A stretch of 64,000 nt of DNA from Pedobacter ginsengisoli. GTDB taxonomy: Bacteria; Bacteroidota; Bacteroidia; Sphingobacteriales; Sphingobacteriaceae. The translations under genes were made by a program, and so were the position numbers. Position 1 is the stretch's first letter. Every line of letters starts with the position of its first letter. The notes under the pieces are model-generated. The model saw only the letters and a list, made by a program, of their open reading frames with translations. It was not told the DNA's origin and searched no databases. The stretch lies in assembly GCF_030244015.1 (NCBI RefSeq), contig NZ_JASSYX010000003.1:186001-250000 (forward strand), given 5' to 3'. Below are positions 1 through 9,100 of this stretch, one piece after another.

Positions 1-50
1 TAGTGGGCTAAACATAAATAAAAAAAACTATAAGCTAAAGTGTAATATTT

Positions 51-74
51 ATACATTAACAGGAGTTAATGTAT
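51..74. repeat. 24-bp perfect inverted repeat upstream of the LysE-type gene
   Basis: Arms ATACATTAAC (51-60) and GTTAATGTAT (65-74) are exact reverse complements around the four bases AGGA. The repeat sits 77 bases before the exporter start codon and has no T-run after it, so it resembles an operator more than a terminator. The gene to its left is outside the window, so it could also belong to that gene. The structure is seen directly; the role is inferred. Confidence 0.5.
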
Positions 75-151
75 GTGCAATAAACGAACGAAAAATAAAG
101 ATTGTTTATGTTTAAAATTGCATATTAGCATATTATATATGAGGAAGCTGA

Positions 152-778
152 ATGTTTGAAGCAATATTACAAGGGATAGGTGCAGGTATTTTATTTTCGT
201 TTTTAACGGGCCCTGTATTTTTTTCCATGATAAAAACGAGCATAGAAAGGGGTTTTAAGGCTGGGTTTTCTCTCGCTATTGGAGTGGTTTTCAGTGACAT
301 TATTTTTATATCCCTGACAATATTCAGTTCGCAGTTTGTGGACTATAATTCAGAATACAATCAATATATCGGAATTATTGGAGGGTTATTCCTTTTAGGT
401 ATCGGCAGCTATTATCTGTTTAACAAGGTCAAAGTGAGTTACGATATCTCTGAAACGATTAAAATTAAAAAAAGGGGATATATCGTAAAGGGATTTCTGA
501 TGTGTCTTTTATCCCCGTCTACACTCATGTTCTGGATAATGGTTGGAGGCATTATATCGGTCCAATTGCATTACGACATGGCAGAAAAGATTGTATTCTT
601 TATTGTTGCAATGACTACCCAGCTATCAGTAGACTGCTTTAAGACCTTCTATGCCGCTAAACTTCGGTATCGGATAAAAGAGAAGACCATTCAAAACCTA
701 AACCGGATTGCCGGAGCAGTGATATTGATCTTTGCCATCAGGCTTTTCATCCAGGTTGTCCTTAAGCATTATTCCTGA
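152..778 (+). CDS. LysE/RhtB-family exporter
   Basis: A 208-residue inner-membrane protein with about six hydrophobic segments. The N-terminus has the family pattern GIGAGILFSFLTGPVFF, a glycine-proline-containing first helix typical of LysE/RhtB amino acid and small-metabolite efflux proteins, and the length is normal for the family. The second half carries CLLSPSTLMFW, matching the conserved segment around helix 4. The substrate cannot be told from sequence. It stands alone on the plus strand, converging on the PurF-like gene, with a bidirectional-looking terminator between them. The ATG at 152 is the only sensible start, because the first membrane helix begins right after it. Confidence 0.85.
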   Translation: MFEAILQGIGAGILFSFLTGPVFFSMIKTSIERGFKAGFSLAIGVVFSDIIFISLTIFSSQFVDYNSEYNQYIGIIGGLFLLGIGSYYLFNKVKVSYDISETIKIKKRGYIVKGFLMCLLSPSTLMFWIMVGGIISVQLHYDMAEKIVFFIVAMTTQLSVDCFKTFYAAKLRYRIKEKTIQNLNRIAGAVILIFAIRLFIQVVLKHYS

Positions 779-802
779 TCAATTGTTTTATTCTAAATGA
801 AA

Positions 803-829
803 AGCCCCGTTATCAAAGATAACGGGGCT
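803..829. terminator. Intrinsic terminator between convergent genes
   Basis: A perfect 12-bp stem (803-814 paired with 818-829, GC-rich outer half AGCCCCGTT) closes on a three-base AAA loop. It lies between the exporter stop at 778 and the PurF-like stop at 857. A-rich and T-rich sequence flanks both sides, so it probably serves both directions. Confidence 0.8.
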
Positions 830-856
830 AATATGTTTTAGTAATGAAAAATGATA

Positions 857-2758
857 TTAATAAGCTCTTTGATTGTTGCCTTCTTTCCAGTTAACAAATG
901 CTTTATTCACGACCTTATTACCTCCGGGAGTAGGATAATTGCCAGAAAAATACCAGTCGCCGGTATGATTAGGACATGCAACATGCAGGTTATCCAATGT
1001 CTGATAAATCACCTCCACTTCGGCATCTATGTTTTCGGGAGTAATAATTTTCGTAATCTGGGCAGAGATTTCCTGCTGTTTAAACGGTCTGTAAATATCT
1101 TTCACATGATTTACAATTTCCTCCTTAGGCAATAAAAGCGAAGCTTTACATTTTTGATATACTTCTTCTATGATATGTTCCATTCCTCTTTCCTTGAGTA
1201 ATTGGATAGCTGCTTCAAATGCAACGAACTGACCCATTTTAGACATATCAATACCGTAACAGTCAGGATACCTGATCTGTGGGGCTGATGAAACAATGAT
1301 GATCTTTTTTGGATGCAGCCTGTCTATGATCTTAATGATGCTTTGTTTTAGTGTTGTGCCTCGAACAATAGAATCATCAATTGCAACCAATGTATCTGTG
1401 TTATTTTTGATCACACCATATGTGGTATCATAAACATGGGCTACCATGTCCTGCCTGTCCGCATCCTGGGTGATGAAAGTCCTCAGCTTCACATCTTTAA
1501 TGGCTAGTTTCTCTACTCTTGGATTCATAGAAAGCAATTCGTCCAGCTGTTCATCTGTCAAACTGTCTTTGCGATGCAGTAAGGCGTCTTTCTGTACCGC
1601 CCGTATATAAGCATGAAGCCCTTCAACCATTCCATAAAACGAGACTTCAGCAGTATTAGGGATAAATGAGAACACCGTATTTTTCAGATCTGCACTTACA
1701 GCATCCAGTATCTGTTTGCAAAGCAGCGCTCCAAGGTGTTTTCTTTCTCTATAGATCTCCGCGTCACTACCCCTTGAAAAATAAATCCGCTCAAAAGAAC
1801 AAGCTCTTTTTTCCTCAGGTTCCCTAAATATCTCCTGGCTGACTGTACCATCTTTTTTAACAATTAGCGCATGACCGGGTTGAATTTCCTTAACATCTCT
1901 GAACGCAATGTTAAAAGCCGTCTGTATCGCCGGCCTTTCCGATGCTGCAACGACAATCTCGTCATCCTGATAATAAAATGCAGGTCTGATACCTGAAGGG
2001 TCACGCAGGATAAAAGCATCGCCGTTTCCGACAATACCGGAAATGGCATAACCGCCATCCCAATTCTTTGCAGAACGTTTCAGGATTTTTGCTATATCCA
2101 GATTTGCAGAGATTTTTTGTGTGATCTGTACGTTATCAAGTCCTTCTTTTTTGTACTCATCAAACAACTCCTGATTTTCATCATCTAAAAAGTGACCTAT
2201 CTTCTCTAAAACTGTTACGGTATCCGCCTGTTCTTTCGGATGCTGTCCCAATTCATACAACTGCTCCAGCAATTCATCTACATTAGTCATGTTAAAATTG
2301 CCGGCGATCACCAGATTACGGGTCATCCAGTTATTTTGGCGAAGGAAGGGATGGCAATTTTCTATGCTGTTTTTACCATGTGTTCCATAACGGAGATGAC
2401 CCAGCAATACTTCGCCGATAAAAGACACATTTGATTTCAGCCATTCTGTATCCAGCATTAATTCAGGTTTCTCATTCTGAATGTCAACAAATTTGCTTTG
2501 CACATAGCCAAAAATATCTGCTACAGCATTTTGGGCCATTGAGCGGTACCGGCTAATGTAGCGATGACCAGGTTTTACATCTAATTTAATGGTTGCAATC
2601 CCAGCTCCATCCTGCCCACGGTTATGCTGCTTTTCCATCAACAAGTAAAGCTTGTTCAATCCATAAAGTGCAGTCCCGTATTTTTCCTGGTAGTATGAGA
2701 GAGGTTTTAAAAGGCGGATAAAGGCTATACCGCATTCATGTTTTATTGAGTCACTCAT
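857..2758 (-). CDS. PurF-like amidophosphoribosyltransferase, long Bacteroidota form
   Basis: A 633-residue cytoplasmic protein with an N-terminal class II glutamine amidotransferase domain and a phosphoribosyltransferase domain. The likely nucleophile is Cys9 in HECGIAF, which would need removal of an eight-residue propeptide. Family motifs visible are HNRGQDGAG, GHLRYGTHG, DPSGIRPA and the PRPP-binding loop VAIDDSIVRGTT near residue 460. PurF makes phosphoribosylamine from PRPP and glutamine, the first step of purine synthesis. At 633 residues it is well over 100 longer than the E. coli enzyme, and the segment before the PRT domain reads IPNTAEVSFYGMVEGL where PurF usually has a proline-aspartate-serine motif. 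It may therefore be a paralogue with a changed role. It lies 77 bases downstream of murI. Confidence 0.75.
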   Translation of the reverse strand: MSDSIKHECGIAFIRLLKPLSYYQEKYGTALYGLNKLYLLMEKQHNRGQDGAGIATIKLDVKPGHRYISRYRSMAQNAVADIFGYVQSKFVDIQNEKPELMLDTEWLKSNVSFIGEVLLGHLRYGTHGKNSIENCHPFLRQNNWMTRNLVIAGNFNMTNVDELLEQLYELGQHPKEQADTVTVLEKIGHFLDDENQELFDEYKKEGLDNVQITQKISANLDIAKILKRSAKNWDGGYAISGIVGNGDAFILRDPSGIRPAFYYQDDEIVVAASERPAIQTAFNIAFRDVKEIQPGHALIVKKDGTVSQEIFREPEEKRACSFERIYFSRGSDAEIYRERKHLGALLCKQILDAVSADLKNTVFSFIPNTAEVSFYGMVEGLHAYIRAVQKDALLHRKDSLTDEQLDELLSMNPRVEKLAIKDVKLRTFITQDADRQDMVAHVYDTTYGVIKNNTDTLVAIDDSIVRGTTLKQSIIKIIDRLHPKKIIIVSSAPQIRYPDCYGIDMSKMGQFVAFEAAIQLLKERGMEHIIEEVYQKCKASLLLPKEEIVNHVKDIYRPFKQQEISAQITKIITPENIDAEVEVIYQTLDNLHVACPNHTGDWYFSGNYPTPGGNKVVNKAFVNWKEGNNQRAY

Positions 2759-2835
2759 TAAGTGTGTTATTTGAGCCGCAAATTTACCGTTAAAAATAAT
2801 CAGAACCTAGAAAGAAATAGAATCTTTCATTCAGA

Positions 2836-3678
2836 TTATAATTGGCTGGAATTGTGGCTTACATGCCTGGAGGACACATCTGAACCAAAAAAAATAGAAG
2901 CATGTTTATCGAAAAACACCTGATCACCAGAGGTATAAAAGTTACGTTTTGCATCTTGTCCTAGTTTTTGGGTGATTTCCGGATGCTTTTGAAGATATTT
3001 GGACAGACTATCGGCTACAATATCGCCCTGGCCTAAAAGAGTTACTGTGCCATCAGCAAGGAACGTTCTTATTTTGGGGATAAGCAATGGATAATGTGTA
3101 CAGGCCAAAAGCAGGCAATCAATGCGTTCATCTTTAGCCATGATCTCATTGATGTATTTCTCTACAAAATAATCCGCGCCAGGATCAAGGTGTTCATTAT
3201 TCTCTACCAATGGCACCCACATAGGGCAGCTCTGCTGATGTACATTAATTTCCGGAAACAGCTTATTTATTTCTATTAGGTACGATTCTGAATTAATGGT
3301 ACCTCTTGTACCTAATATCCCAATGGTTTTCGATTCTGTAAAATTGCCTATTACCTCTGCGGTTGGCCTGATCACGCCAAGTACCCGGTGGTTGGGATAT
3401 TTAACGGGGAGTACTCTTTGCTGAATAGACCGCAGCGCCTTTGCTGATGCCGTGTTGCAGGCTAGGATAACAAGGGGACAACCCTGGGCGAAAAGCCATT
3501 CCACACATTCGAGAGTATATTGATATACGGTCTCAAAAGAATGATCTCCATACGGAGAACGGGCGTTGTCCCCCAGATATATATAATTATACTGAGGCAG
3601 TTTCTTTGCTATTGACTTGAACACAGTTAAACCACCGTAACCTGAATCAAAAATGCCAATAGATTGTCCTGCGCTCAT
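2836..3678 (-). CDS. murI: Glutamate racemase
   Basis: A 280-residue cytoplasmic enzyme that converts L-glutamate to D-glutamate for peptidoglycan. The N-terminus IGIFDSGYGGLTV is the family signature and fixes the start close to the annotated ATG. The two catalytic cysteines are present: Cys74 in ACNTAS and Cys193 in LLACTHYPLL. Length is normal. The gene follows two Skp/OmpH genes on the same strand, but a strong terminator ends only two or three bases before its start codon, so its expression probably depends on read-through or on a promoter inside the upstream sequence. Confidence 0.95.
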   Translation of the reverse strand: MSAGQSIGIFDSGYGGLTVFKSIAKKLPQYNYIYLGDNARSPYGDHSFETVYQYTLECVEWLFAQGCPLVILACNTASAKALRSIQQRVLPVKYPNHRVLGVIRPTAEVIGNFTESKTIGILGTRGTINSESYLIEINKLFPEINVHQQSCPMWVPLVENNEHLDPGADYFVEKYINEIMAKDERIDCLLLACTHYPLLIPKIRTFLADGTVTLLGQGDIVADSLSKYLQKHPEITQKLGQDAKRNFYTSGDQVFFDKHASIFFGSDVSSRHVSHNSSQL

Positions 3679-3680
3679 AT

Positions 3681-3712
3681 AAAAAAGGGACTGAATTTTA
3701 TCATTCAGTCCC
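3681..3712 (-). terminator. Strong intrinsic terminator directly upstream of murI
   Basis: A perfect 10-bp stem GGGACTGAAT / ATTCAGTCCC (3687-3696 with 3703-3712) with a six-base loop is followed, on the minus strand, by six T residues (3686-3681). It ends transcription coming from the Skp/OmpH genes. The T-run stops two bases from the first base of the murI start codon at 3678, which is unusually tight. Confidence 0.85.
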
Positions 3713-3735
3713 GCAATTTAAAATTTTAATTTCAA

Positions 3736-4305
3736 TTATTTTTTGGGAGCCGCAGCTGGAGCTGCTGCAGTTGCACTAATACCTAATTTTGTTTTTACTA
3801 AAGCAGTGATGTCTTCACCACCGTCAAAAAATACCAAAGCAGGATTAGCTGTATCAAATACATATGCATATCCTTTTTCTTTAGACACCGCTTTTATTGC
3901 AGCATCTGCTTTTACCTGGATAGGATTAAATAACTCAGCATTTTTTTGTTCCATTTCCTGCTGCGCTTTATTTCTGGCTTCCTCAATACGTTTTTGAAGA
4001 TCCTGCAATTCAATACTTGCAGTCTGCAATTCTTTATCAACGGTCTCCTTGTTGGCTTCACTTCTTGTTTTTTCCTTTGCCTGTGCAGCTTGAAGCTTAG
4101 TCTGATATTCAGCAATCATTTTGTCAATATCAGTAGTTTTTGTTTTTCTGAAGGTCTCCAGTGTTGCTTGCGCGGTTTTAACTTCCGGCATTGCCTGAAT
4201 GATATCCGCGGAATTTAAATGCGCCAATTTTTGTTGTGCATTCGCAATGTTAGCAGAAAACAATAATCCTGCCGCTATAAAAAATGCGTTCATTAACTTT
4301 CTCAT
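3736..4305 (-). CDS. OmpH/Skp-family periplasmic chaperone
   Basis: A 189-residue secreted protein. It has a signal peptide (MRKLMNAFFIAAGLLFSANIANAQQ), a core of about 130 residues rich in Lys, Glu and Gln with strong coiled-coil character, and an alanine/proline-rich tail. Skp/OmpH proteins hold unfolded outer-membrane proteins in the periplasm and pass them to BamA. The neighbouring bamA gene and a second family member upstream support this. It is the last gene before the terminator at 3681-3712. Confidence 0.88.
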   Translation of the reverse strand: MRKLMNAFFIAAGLLFSANIANAQQKLAHLNSADIIQAMPEVKTAQATLETFRKTKTTDIDKMIAEYQTKLQAAQAKEKTRSEANKETVDKELQTASIELQDLQKRIEEARNKAQQEMEQKNAELFNPIQVKADAAIKAVSKEKGYAYVFDTANPALVFFDGGEDITALVKTKLGISATAAAPAAAPKK

Positions 4306-4351
4306 CTCTATTTTTCTTAATAATTGTTTTTTAATTTATCCCCTTGTATGT

Positions 4352-4891
4352 CTACTTTATTACCGATCCCGGCTTATATCCCAATCTTGTGATCACATCA
4401 TTGCTTACATCATAGCTGCTGCTGGCATAGATCATCATTGTAGCCTCGCTGCTTTTATCAAAAATAAAGTCCAGAAATTTGGCCTTGGCTATCTCCCCTA
4501 TTGCCTTTGTCACTTTATCCTGCAACGGACTTAACAATTTTGTTCTGGTTTGGAAAAGATCACCATCCGGTCCAAATATTTTACGCTGAAAATCTTTTGC
4601 CTGCTTTTCCTTTTCGATGATTTCGTTCTCCCTGCGCTTCCGCATGTCTTCAGTTAACAAAACCTGATCAGCCTGATAGGCCTTATACATTTTGTCAATT
4701 TCAGTAAAATTATTATCAACCTGTTGCTGCCATTGTTCAGATAAAACATTCAACTGATTCAGTGAAGATTTATACTCTGGTAAATGTTTGAGGATATATT
4801 CAGTATCCACATAGGCAAACTTCTGAGCAAAAGCACTTACCCCTGTAAAAAACAACAAACCTATTAAAATGTATCTTTTCATTTCCTTCAA
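4352..4891 (-). CDS. OmpH/Skp-family periplasmic chaperone (second copy)
   Basis: A 179-residue protein with a signal peptide (MKEMKRYILIGLLFFTGVSAFAQ) and a long charged helical segment at about residues 45-120, including EKEKQAKDFQRKIFGP. It is a diverged paralogue of the next gene, from which it is separated by 46 bases. It begins 8 bases after the bamA stop, so the two are almost certainly co-transcribed. Paired skp-like genes behind bamA are common in Bacteroidota. An alternative start at the second Met would not affect the signal peptide. Confidence 0.88.
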   Translation of the reverse strand: MKEMKRYILIGLLFFTGVSAFAQKFAYVDTEYILKHLPEYKSSLNQLNVLSEQWQQQVDNNFTEIDKMYKAYQADQVLLTEDMRKRRENEIIEKEKQAKDFQRKIFGPDGDLFQTRTKLLSPLQDKVTKAIGEIAKAKFLDFIFDKSSEATMMIYASSSYDVSNDVITRLGYKPGSVIK

Positions 4892-4899
4892 GCATTAAA

Positions 4900-7467
4900 T
4901 TAATTAAAACCGCCAAGTTGCTGGGCAATACTAAAGTGGAACTGTCCTTTGTTTGCATCCGCTATGCCAGGAATATTATCAAATCCGTAGCCATAGTCTA
5001 TACCCAATAAGCCGAATATCGGTAAAAATATTTTTGCACCCAAACCGACTGACCGCCTAACGTTAAAAGGATTAAAATCACCAAAGTCATTCCAGGTATT
5101 ACCTGCCTCAGCAAAACCTACAAGAAAGGCAGTAGCCTGCTGGCTTGCAATAACCGGGTATCTCAGTTCCATCACATATTTTGTAAAAATGGGACTTCCG
5201 GAGCTTTGGGCAATTCCTGGGTTCGATCCTACCGGAATTACTGAATTATTTGAATAACCACGCATAGCTATCAGTTCTGAACCCTGCAAGAAATCAAATC
5301 CCTGCATTCCATCTCCTCCTAATTTAAAACGTTCAAATGCCGATTGACCAACAGCTTTATTGTAAGATCCAAGGAAACCAAACTGGGCCTGTGCTTTAAC
5401 TACAAACTTTCCGGCGAGTCTCTGGAACCATTGTGTTTCAAATTTCCACTTGTGGTACTCGGTAAATTTATAACGCTGTTTGTCCGGTGCTGTTGCATAG
5501 TTGATGTTATTTAACAATGAATACGGCGGAGTAGCTTGTATCGTAAATTTAAAGATTGAACCTTCAGTCGGGAAAATGGGTGAATTTCTGGAGTCCCGGC
5601 TCAGTTCCTGAGTTAAGTTAAAATTGTATGACGTACCGGTACTAAATAAGTATCCCGGGTAATTATTTAAGATATATTGCTGGATGTTAATCGAGTGGCT
5701 TAATTGAAAATAGTTGTCAGGGAAATTCAGTCTCCTACCCAAACTCACTGTTACACCATTCAAACGAATTTTCGAATATTGGCTGCTTGAGGGATCGATA
5801 GTACCGTAATAACTTCTTCCGCCATTAGATTGCAATGAAGTAAAGGCACTTACACCAAAGCTAACAGGTTTTTTACCTCCGAGCCATGGCTCAGAAAATG
5901 AAAAGCTATAAGACTGGTAGTATTTTCCATTGGTTTGTCCCCTTAAACTCAACTTTTGCCCGTCACCTTTTGGCAAGGGTTTATAAGCGTCAAGATTGAA
6001 TAGATTTCGCAGGGAAAAGTTATTAAAGGTCAATCCGAGAGTACCTATAATATTTCCGCCACCAAATCCACCTGACAATTCCACCTGATCCGATGGTTTT
6101 TCTTCAACCGCATATTCTATATCAACGGTTCCATCTGCAGGATTAGGTCTTGGTGTAGGCACCGTTTTCGATTCATCAAAATTGCCCAGCTGACCGATCT
6201 CACGAACCGTACGGATCAACAGGTCTTTCGAGAATTTCTCACCTGGCTTAGTACGCACATCACGCAAAACAACCCTGTCATTGGTAATGGTGTTACCTTT
6301 TACTGTAATGCGGTTGTTCGTATATTGAGGCCCTTCATAAATTCTCATTTCTATCTCGACGGTATCGCCGTGTATTTTATTCTGGATCGGATCAATGTTA
6401 AAGGTCAGATAACCGTCATTAAGATAAACACTTGAAACATCATCTCCATTAGGACTGCCATTCAATTTCTTTGCTAGTTTTTCATCACTGAAAACTTCGC
6501 CTTTTTCAATGCCCAGAACCTTTTCCAAATAATCCGTAGTATATTTAGCGTTACCTGCCCATGTTATATTACCAAAATAATATTTCGGACCTTCAAAAAG
6601 ATCGATCTTCACGCCTACAGATTTTTCGTTATACTGATACACGCTGTCCTTTAATATTACAGCATCCATGTATCCCCGTTCTTTCATCTTAGCGATCAGC
6701 TTTAACTTATCCTCTTCGTATTTCTCTTTACTAAATTTTCCTGATCCAAATATCTTGTAAAATGCCTGCTGTCTTGTTTTCTTCATAAACTTACGGAGCT
6801 TAGCCGAAGAGAAGTCCTTGTTACCTGTAAAGTTCACTTCATGTACCTTTACTTTTCTACCCTTATTGACGAATACCTCTAAGATCATCCCATTTTCTAT
6901 AGTCGGATCCGGTTTGGTTTTATAATCAACAGATGTAAAAAAGAATCCTTTTTGCAGCAGATATTTTTTTATAGTTGCAGTGGTTGTGTTATACAGGTTA
7001 TCATTAATGATTGATTTACCGCTCTTTTCATTTAGCTTTTCGAGAATATCTGTCTTTTGCGATTTACTGACGCCATTGATCTCAAAAGACCCCAACCGTG
7101 GCCGCTCTACTACACTAATATCAAAATACACGGTATCCTCTACGATCTTTTCTATATTTAGCTCTACATCATCGAATAATCCCTGTGCCCATAGATTTTT
7201 AATTGCATTGGAGGTGGCTTCTCCGGGAAGTATGACACGTTCTCCGGTTATCAGTTTCGACAAAGTTATAATTACATCCTTTTCTATGAACTTTGTTCCG
7301 CTCAGGGTTGTTCCACCAATAATATATTCTTTAGGATTGAAGTAATCCAGATCCAAACCATTTACTTTCAAAGAAGGGGGAGTGGGAGTGGCCTGAGGAC
7401 GGGTAATTTGTGCTATAGCAGGCAAGCCTATCAATAGCATAAATATAAGTTGGTATATTCTTTTCAT
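4900..7467 (-). CDS. bamA: Outer-membrane protein assembly factor BamA
   Basis: An 855-residue outer-membrane protein. After a signal peptide ending near PAIAQ come repeated POTRA domains (about residues 60-450), then a C-terminal 16-stranded barrel of the Omp85 family. Visible family segments include GLGAKIFLPIFGLLGIDYGYGFD near the C-terminus and a penultimate strand ending HFSIAQQLGGFN. The FGGDGMQGF-like stretch KLGGDGMQGF corresponds to the conserved loop 6 region. BamA inserts beta-barrel proteins into the outer membrane. Upstream is uppS (62 bases) and downstream are two Skp-like chaperones, a coherent envelope operon. Confidence 0.95.
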   Translation of the reverse strand: MKRIYQLIFMLLIGLPAIAQITRPQATPTPPSLKVNGLDLDYFNPKEYIIGGTTLSGTKFIEKDVIITLSKLITGERVILPGEATSNAIKNLWAQGLFDDVELNIEKIVEDTVYFDISVVERPRLGSFEINGVSKSQKTDILEKLNEKSGKSIINDNLYNTTTATIKKYLLQKGFFFTSVDYKTKPDPTIENGMILEVFVNKGRKVKVHEVNFTGNKDFSSAKLRKFMKKTRQQAFYKIFGSGKFSKEKYEEDKLKLIAKMKERGYMDAVILKDSVYQYNEKSVGVKIDLFEGPKYYFGNITWAGNAKYTTDYLEKVLGIEKGEVFSDEKLAKKLNGSPNGDDVSSVYLNDGYLTFNIDPIQNKIHGDTVEIEMRIYEGPQYTNNRITVKGNTITNDRVVLRDVRTKPGEKFSKDLLIRTVREIGQLGNFDESKTVPTPRPNPADGTVDIEYAVEEKPSDQVELSGGFGGGNIIGTLGLTFNNFSLRNLFNLDAYKPLPKGDGQKLSLRGQTNGKYYQSYSFSFSEPWLGGKKPVSFGVSAFTSLQSNGGRSYYGTIDPSSSQYSKIRLNGVTVSLGRRLNFPDNYFQLSHSINIQQYILNNYPGYLFSTGTSYNFNLTQELSRDSRNSPIFPTEGSIFKFTIQATPPYSLLNNINYATAPDKQRYKFTEYHKWKFETQWFQRLAGKFVVKAQAQFGFLGSYNKAVGQSAFERFKLGGDGMQGFDFLQGSELIAMRGYSNNSVIPVGSNPGIAQSSGSPIFTKYVMELRYPVIASQQATAFLVGFAEAGNTWNDFGDFNPFNVRRSVGLGAKIFLPIFGLLGIDYGYGFDNIPGIADANKGQFHFSIAQQLGGFN

Positions 7468-7529
7468 TTAAATCTAAAAATCGATGCTAAGTTAATTTAA
7501 ACACATGTTAAAAAGTGTTAAAAGTCAAA

Positions 7530-8270
7530 TTAGTTCAACTGTTCACTAATTTTACCAAATCGTCTTTCGCGTTTTTGGTAGTCTACTATCGCTTCAAAAA
7601 GGTCTTCCCTTCTGAAGTCCGGCCAGAGCGTATCTGTAAAATAAAGTTCTGTATAGGCCATTTGCCATAACAGGAAATTACTGACCCTATGTTCGCCGCT
7701 TGTTCTGATCATCAGCTCGGGTTCTGGCATATCAAATGTAGTCAGCTGAGCTGCAAAGCTTTTTTCATCAATTTCTTCTATTTTTATTTTTTGGTCAATT
7801 ACTTGTTGCGCAAGTTTCTTCGCTGCGGTGACCAATTCCCACTTGGAACTGTAACTCAGTGCCAGGGTTAATGTACACCGGGTATTATCAGCGGTTTTTT
7901 CCATTGCACTTTTCAGATCATCGATACATTTTTGCGGAAGCGAAGCGATATCACCTATGGCATTAAGTCTGATGTTATTTTTAGTCAATGTGGCGGTTTC
8001 CTGGTTAATGGTCGATATCAGCAATTCCATTAAAGCGTTTACTTCTTCGGCTGGCCTGTTCCAGTTCTCAGTCGAAAACGCGTAGACGGTAAGATATTTA
8101 ATGCCTATATCTGCACAGCCTTCTACAATATCTTTCACTGAAAGCACACCGCTTTCGTGCCCAAAATGTCTGATCTTACCCTGGTTTTTCGCCCAACGGC
8201 CGTTACCATCCATGATCACTGCAATGTGCTGAGGCAACTTATTGATATCGAGTTGTTCTTTAAATCCCAT
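7530..8270 (-). CDS. uppS: Isoprenyl transferase (undecaprenyl diphosphate synthase)
   Basis: A cis-prenyltransferase of about 246 residues that makes the C55 lipid carrier for peptidoglycan and surface polysaccharides. Motifs: HIAVIMDGNGRWA with the catalytic Asp, the FSTENW box, and MIRTSGEHRVSNFLLWQ near the C-terminus. The frame extends further upstream to 8336, but that would overlap the barrel-protein gene by 47 bases. The ATG at 8270, giving MGFKEQLDINKLPQH, leaves a 19-base gap and matches family length, so it is preferred. Confidence 0.94.
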   Translation of the reverse strand: MGFKEQLDINKLPQHIAVIMDGNGRWAKNQGKIRHFGHESGVLSVKDIVEGCADIGIKYLTVYAFSTENWNRPAEEVNALMELLISTINQETATLTKNNIRLNAIGDIASLPQKCIDDLKSAMEKTADNTRCTLTLALSYSSKWELVTAAKKLAQQVIDQKIKIEEIDEKSFAAQLTTFDMPEPELMIRTSGEHRVSNFLLWQMAYTELYFTDTLWPDFRREDLFEAIVDYQKRERRFGKISEQLN

Positions 8271-8289
8271 TAATTTGGTGCAAATATGC

Positions 8290-9099
8290 CTAAAATGTAT
8301 AACATTTTTGGGACACAAAGGTATAAGATATGCCAATACCTACAAACATATATGTATCTCTTTTTCTAAAATCCCCTCTTTGGACGCCTGGTGCACCATA
8401 TTGGGATAAAGAAGGATCGGAAAGCCTTTTTCTTGTTATAAGCAATTCAGGCGAATCGCCTTCAGGCCAGCTTGATGGAGCAGGGTATTTTCTACTTACG
8501 TCATCTAAATAGTCCGAATATGCTGTCCGGTATCCAATGCTGGTAAACAATCCCCAATTTTCTTTTAGCCGTACTTTTGCACCCGCACCATAAAGAATAC
8601 TGAACGTATAGTTTTTATAAGGCGCCCCATCCCCTCCCTCTGTCTTATAATGCCGGACATTGTATTCCACGCTATCATAAGTTGCTTTGGGGTTGAATAA
8701 GACTGCACCAATCCCTGTGAAAAGATAGGGAGTAAACATCTTGGTTCCGCCACCTGCGAAATAATCAAAAAAATTAAAATCAACCTGCAGGCTAACTTCG
8801 TTCAAAGGCGTTTTAAAGTTAATATTCCGATCCCTGAACTGGCTGTTATCAGATCTGGCGTCATTGGCCTTAATCTTACCATAATTGTAGTGCAGCCCAA
8901 CTGCCCAGTATGAATCCAAATTCATTTTAACATAAGCTGCTGCAGATAATCCACTTATTTTTAAGGGTTGTTTTTGATTGAGGTCTCCCATATATCCCGC
9001 ACCGCCGGCGGCAATACCCAGTTCAACTGTCTGACCTTTTACACCAAAACCAATCAAAAGAAAAACAAGAAAATAAAATAGTCTTTGTTTGTTTAGCAT
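8290..9099 (-). CDS. DUF6089-like outer-membrane beta-barrel protein
   Basis: A secreted protein of about 269 residues. The signal peptide MLNKQRLFYFLVFLLIGFGVKGQ is followed by alternating hydrophobic strands with many aromatic residues and a C-terminal strand ending in VGIGISYTFV plus a short tail. Proteins of this kind sit between NAD kinase and uppS in many Bacteroidota, but their function is not known. The frame could start at 9120, which would overlap NAD kinase; the ATG at 9099 puts the signal peptide at the N-terminus and is preferred, leaving one base between this ATG and the end of the NAD kinase gene. Confidence 0.75.
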   Translation of the reverse strand: MLNKQRLFYFLVFLLIGFGVKGQTVELGIAAGGAGYMGDLNQKQPLKISGLSAAAYVKMNLDSYWAVGLHYNYGKIKANDARSDNSQFRDRNINFKTPLNEVSLQVDFNFFDYFAGGGTKMFTPYLFTGIGAVLFNPKATYDSVEYNVRHYKTEGGDGAPYKNYTFSILYGAGAKVRLKENWGLFTSIGYRTAYSDYLDDVSRKYPAPSSWPEGDSPELLITRKRLSDPSLSQYGAPGVQRGDFRKRDTYMFVGIGISYTFVSQKCYTF

Positions 9100-9100
9100 T

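Noticed and set aside
8271..8336. N-terminal extension of uppS
   Set aside because: It would overlap the preceding gene by 47 bases and adds residues unlike the family; the ATG at 8270 gives the usual N-terminus.
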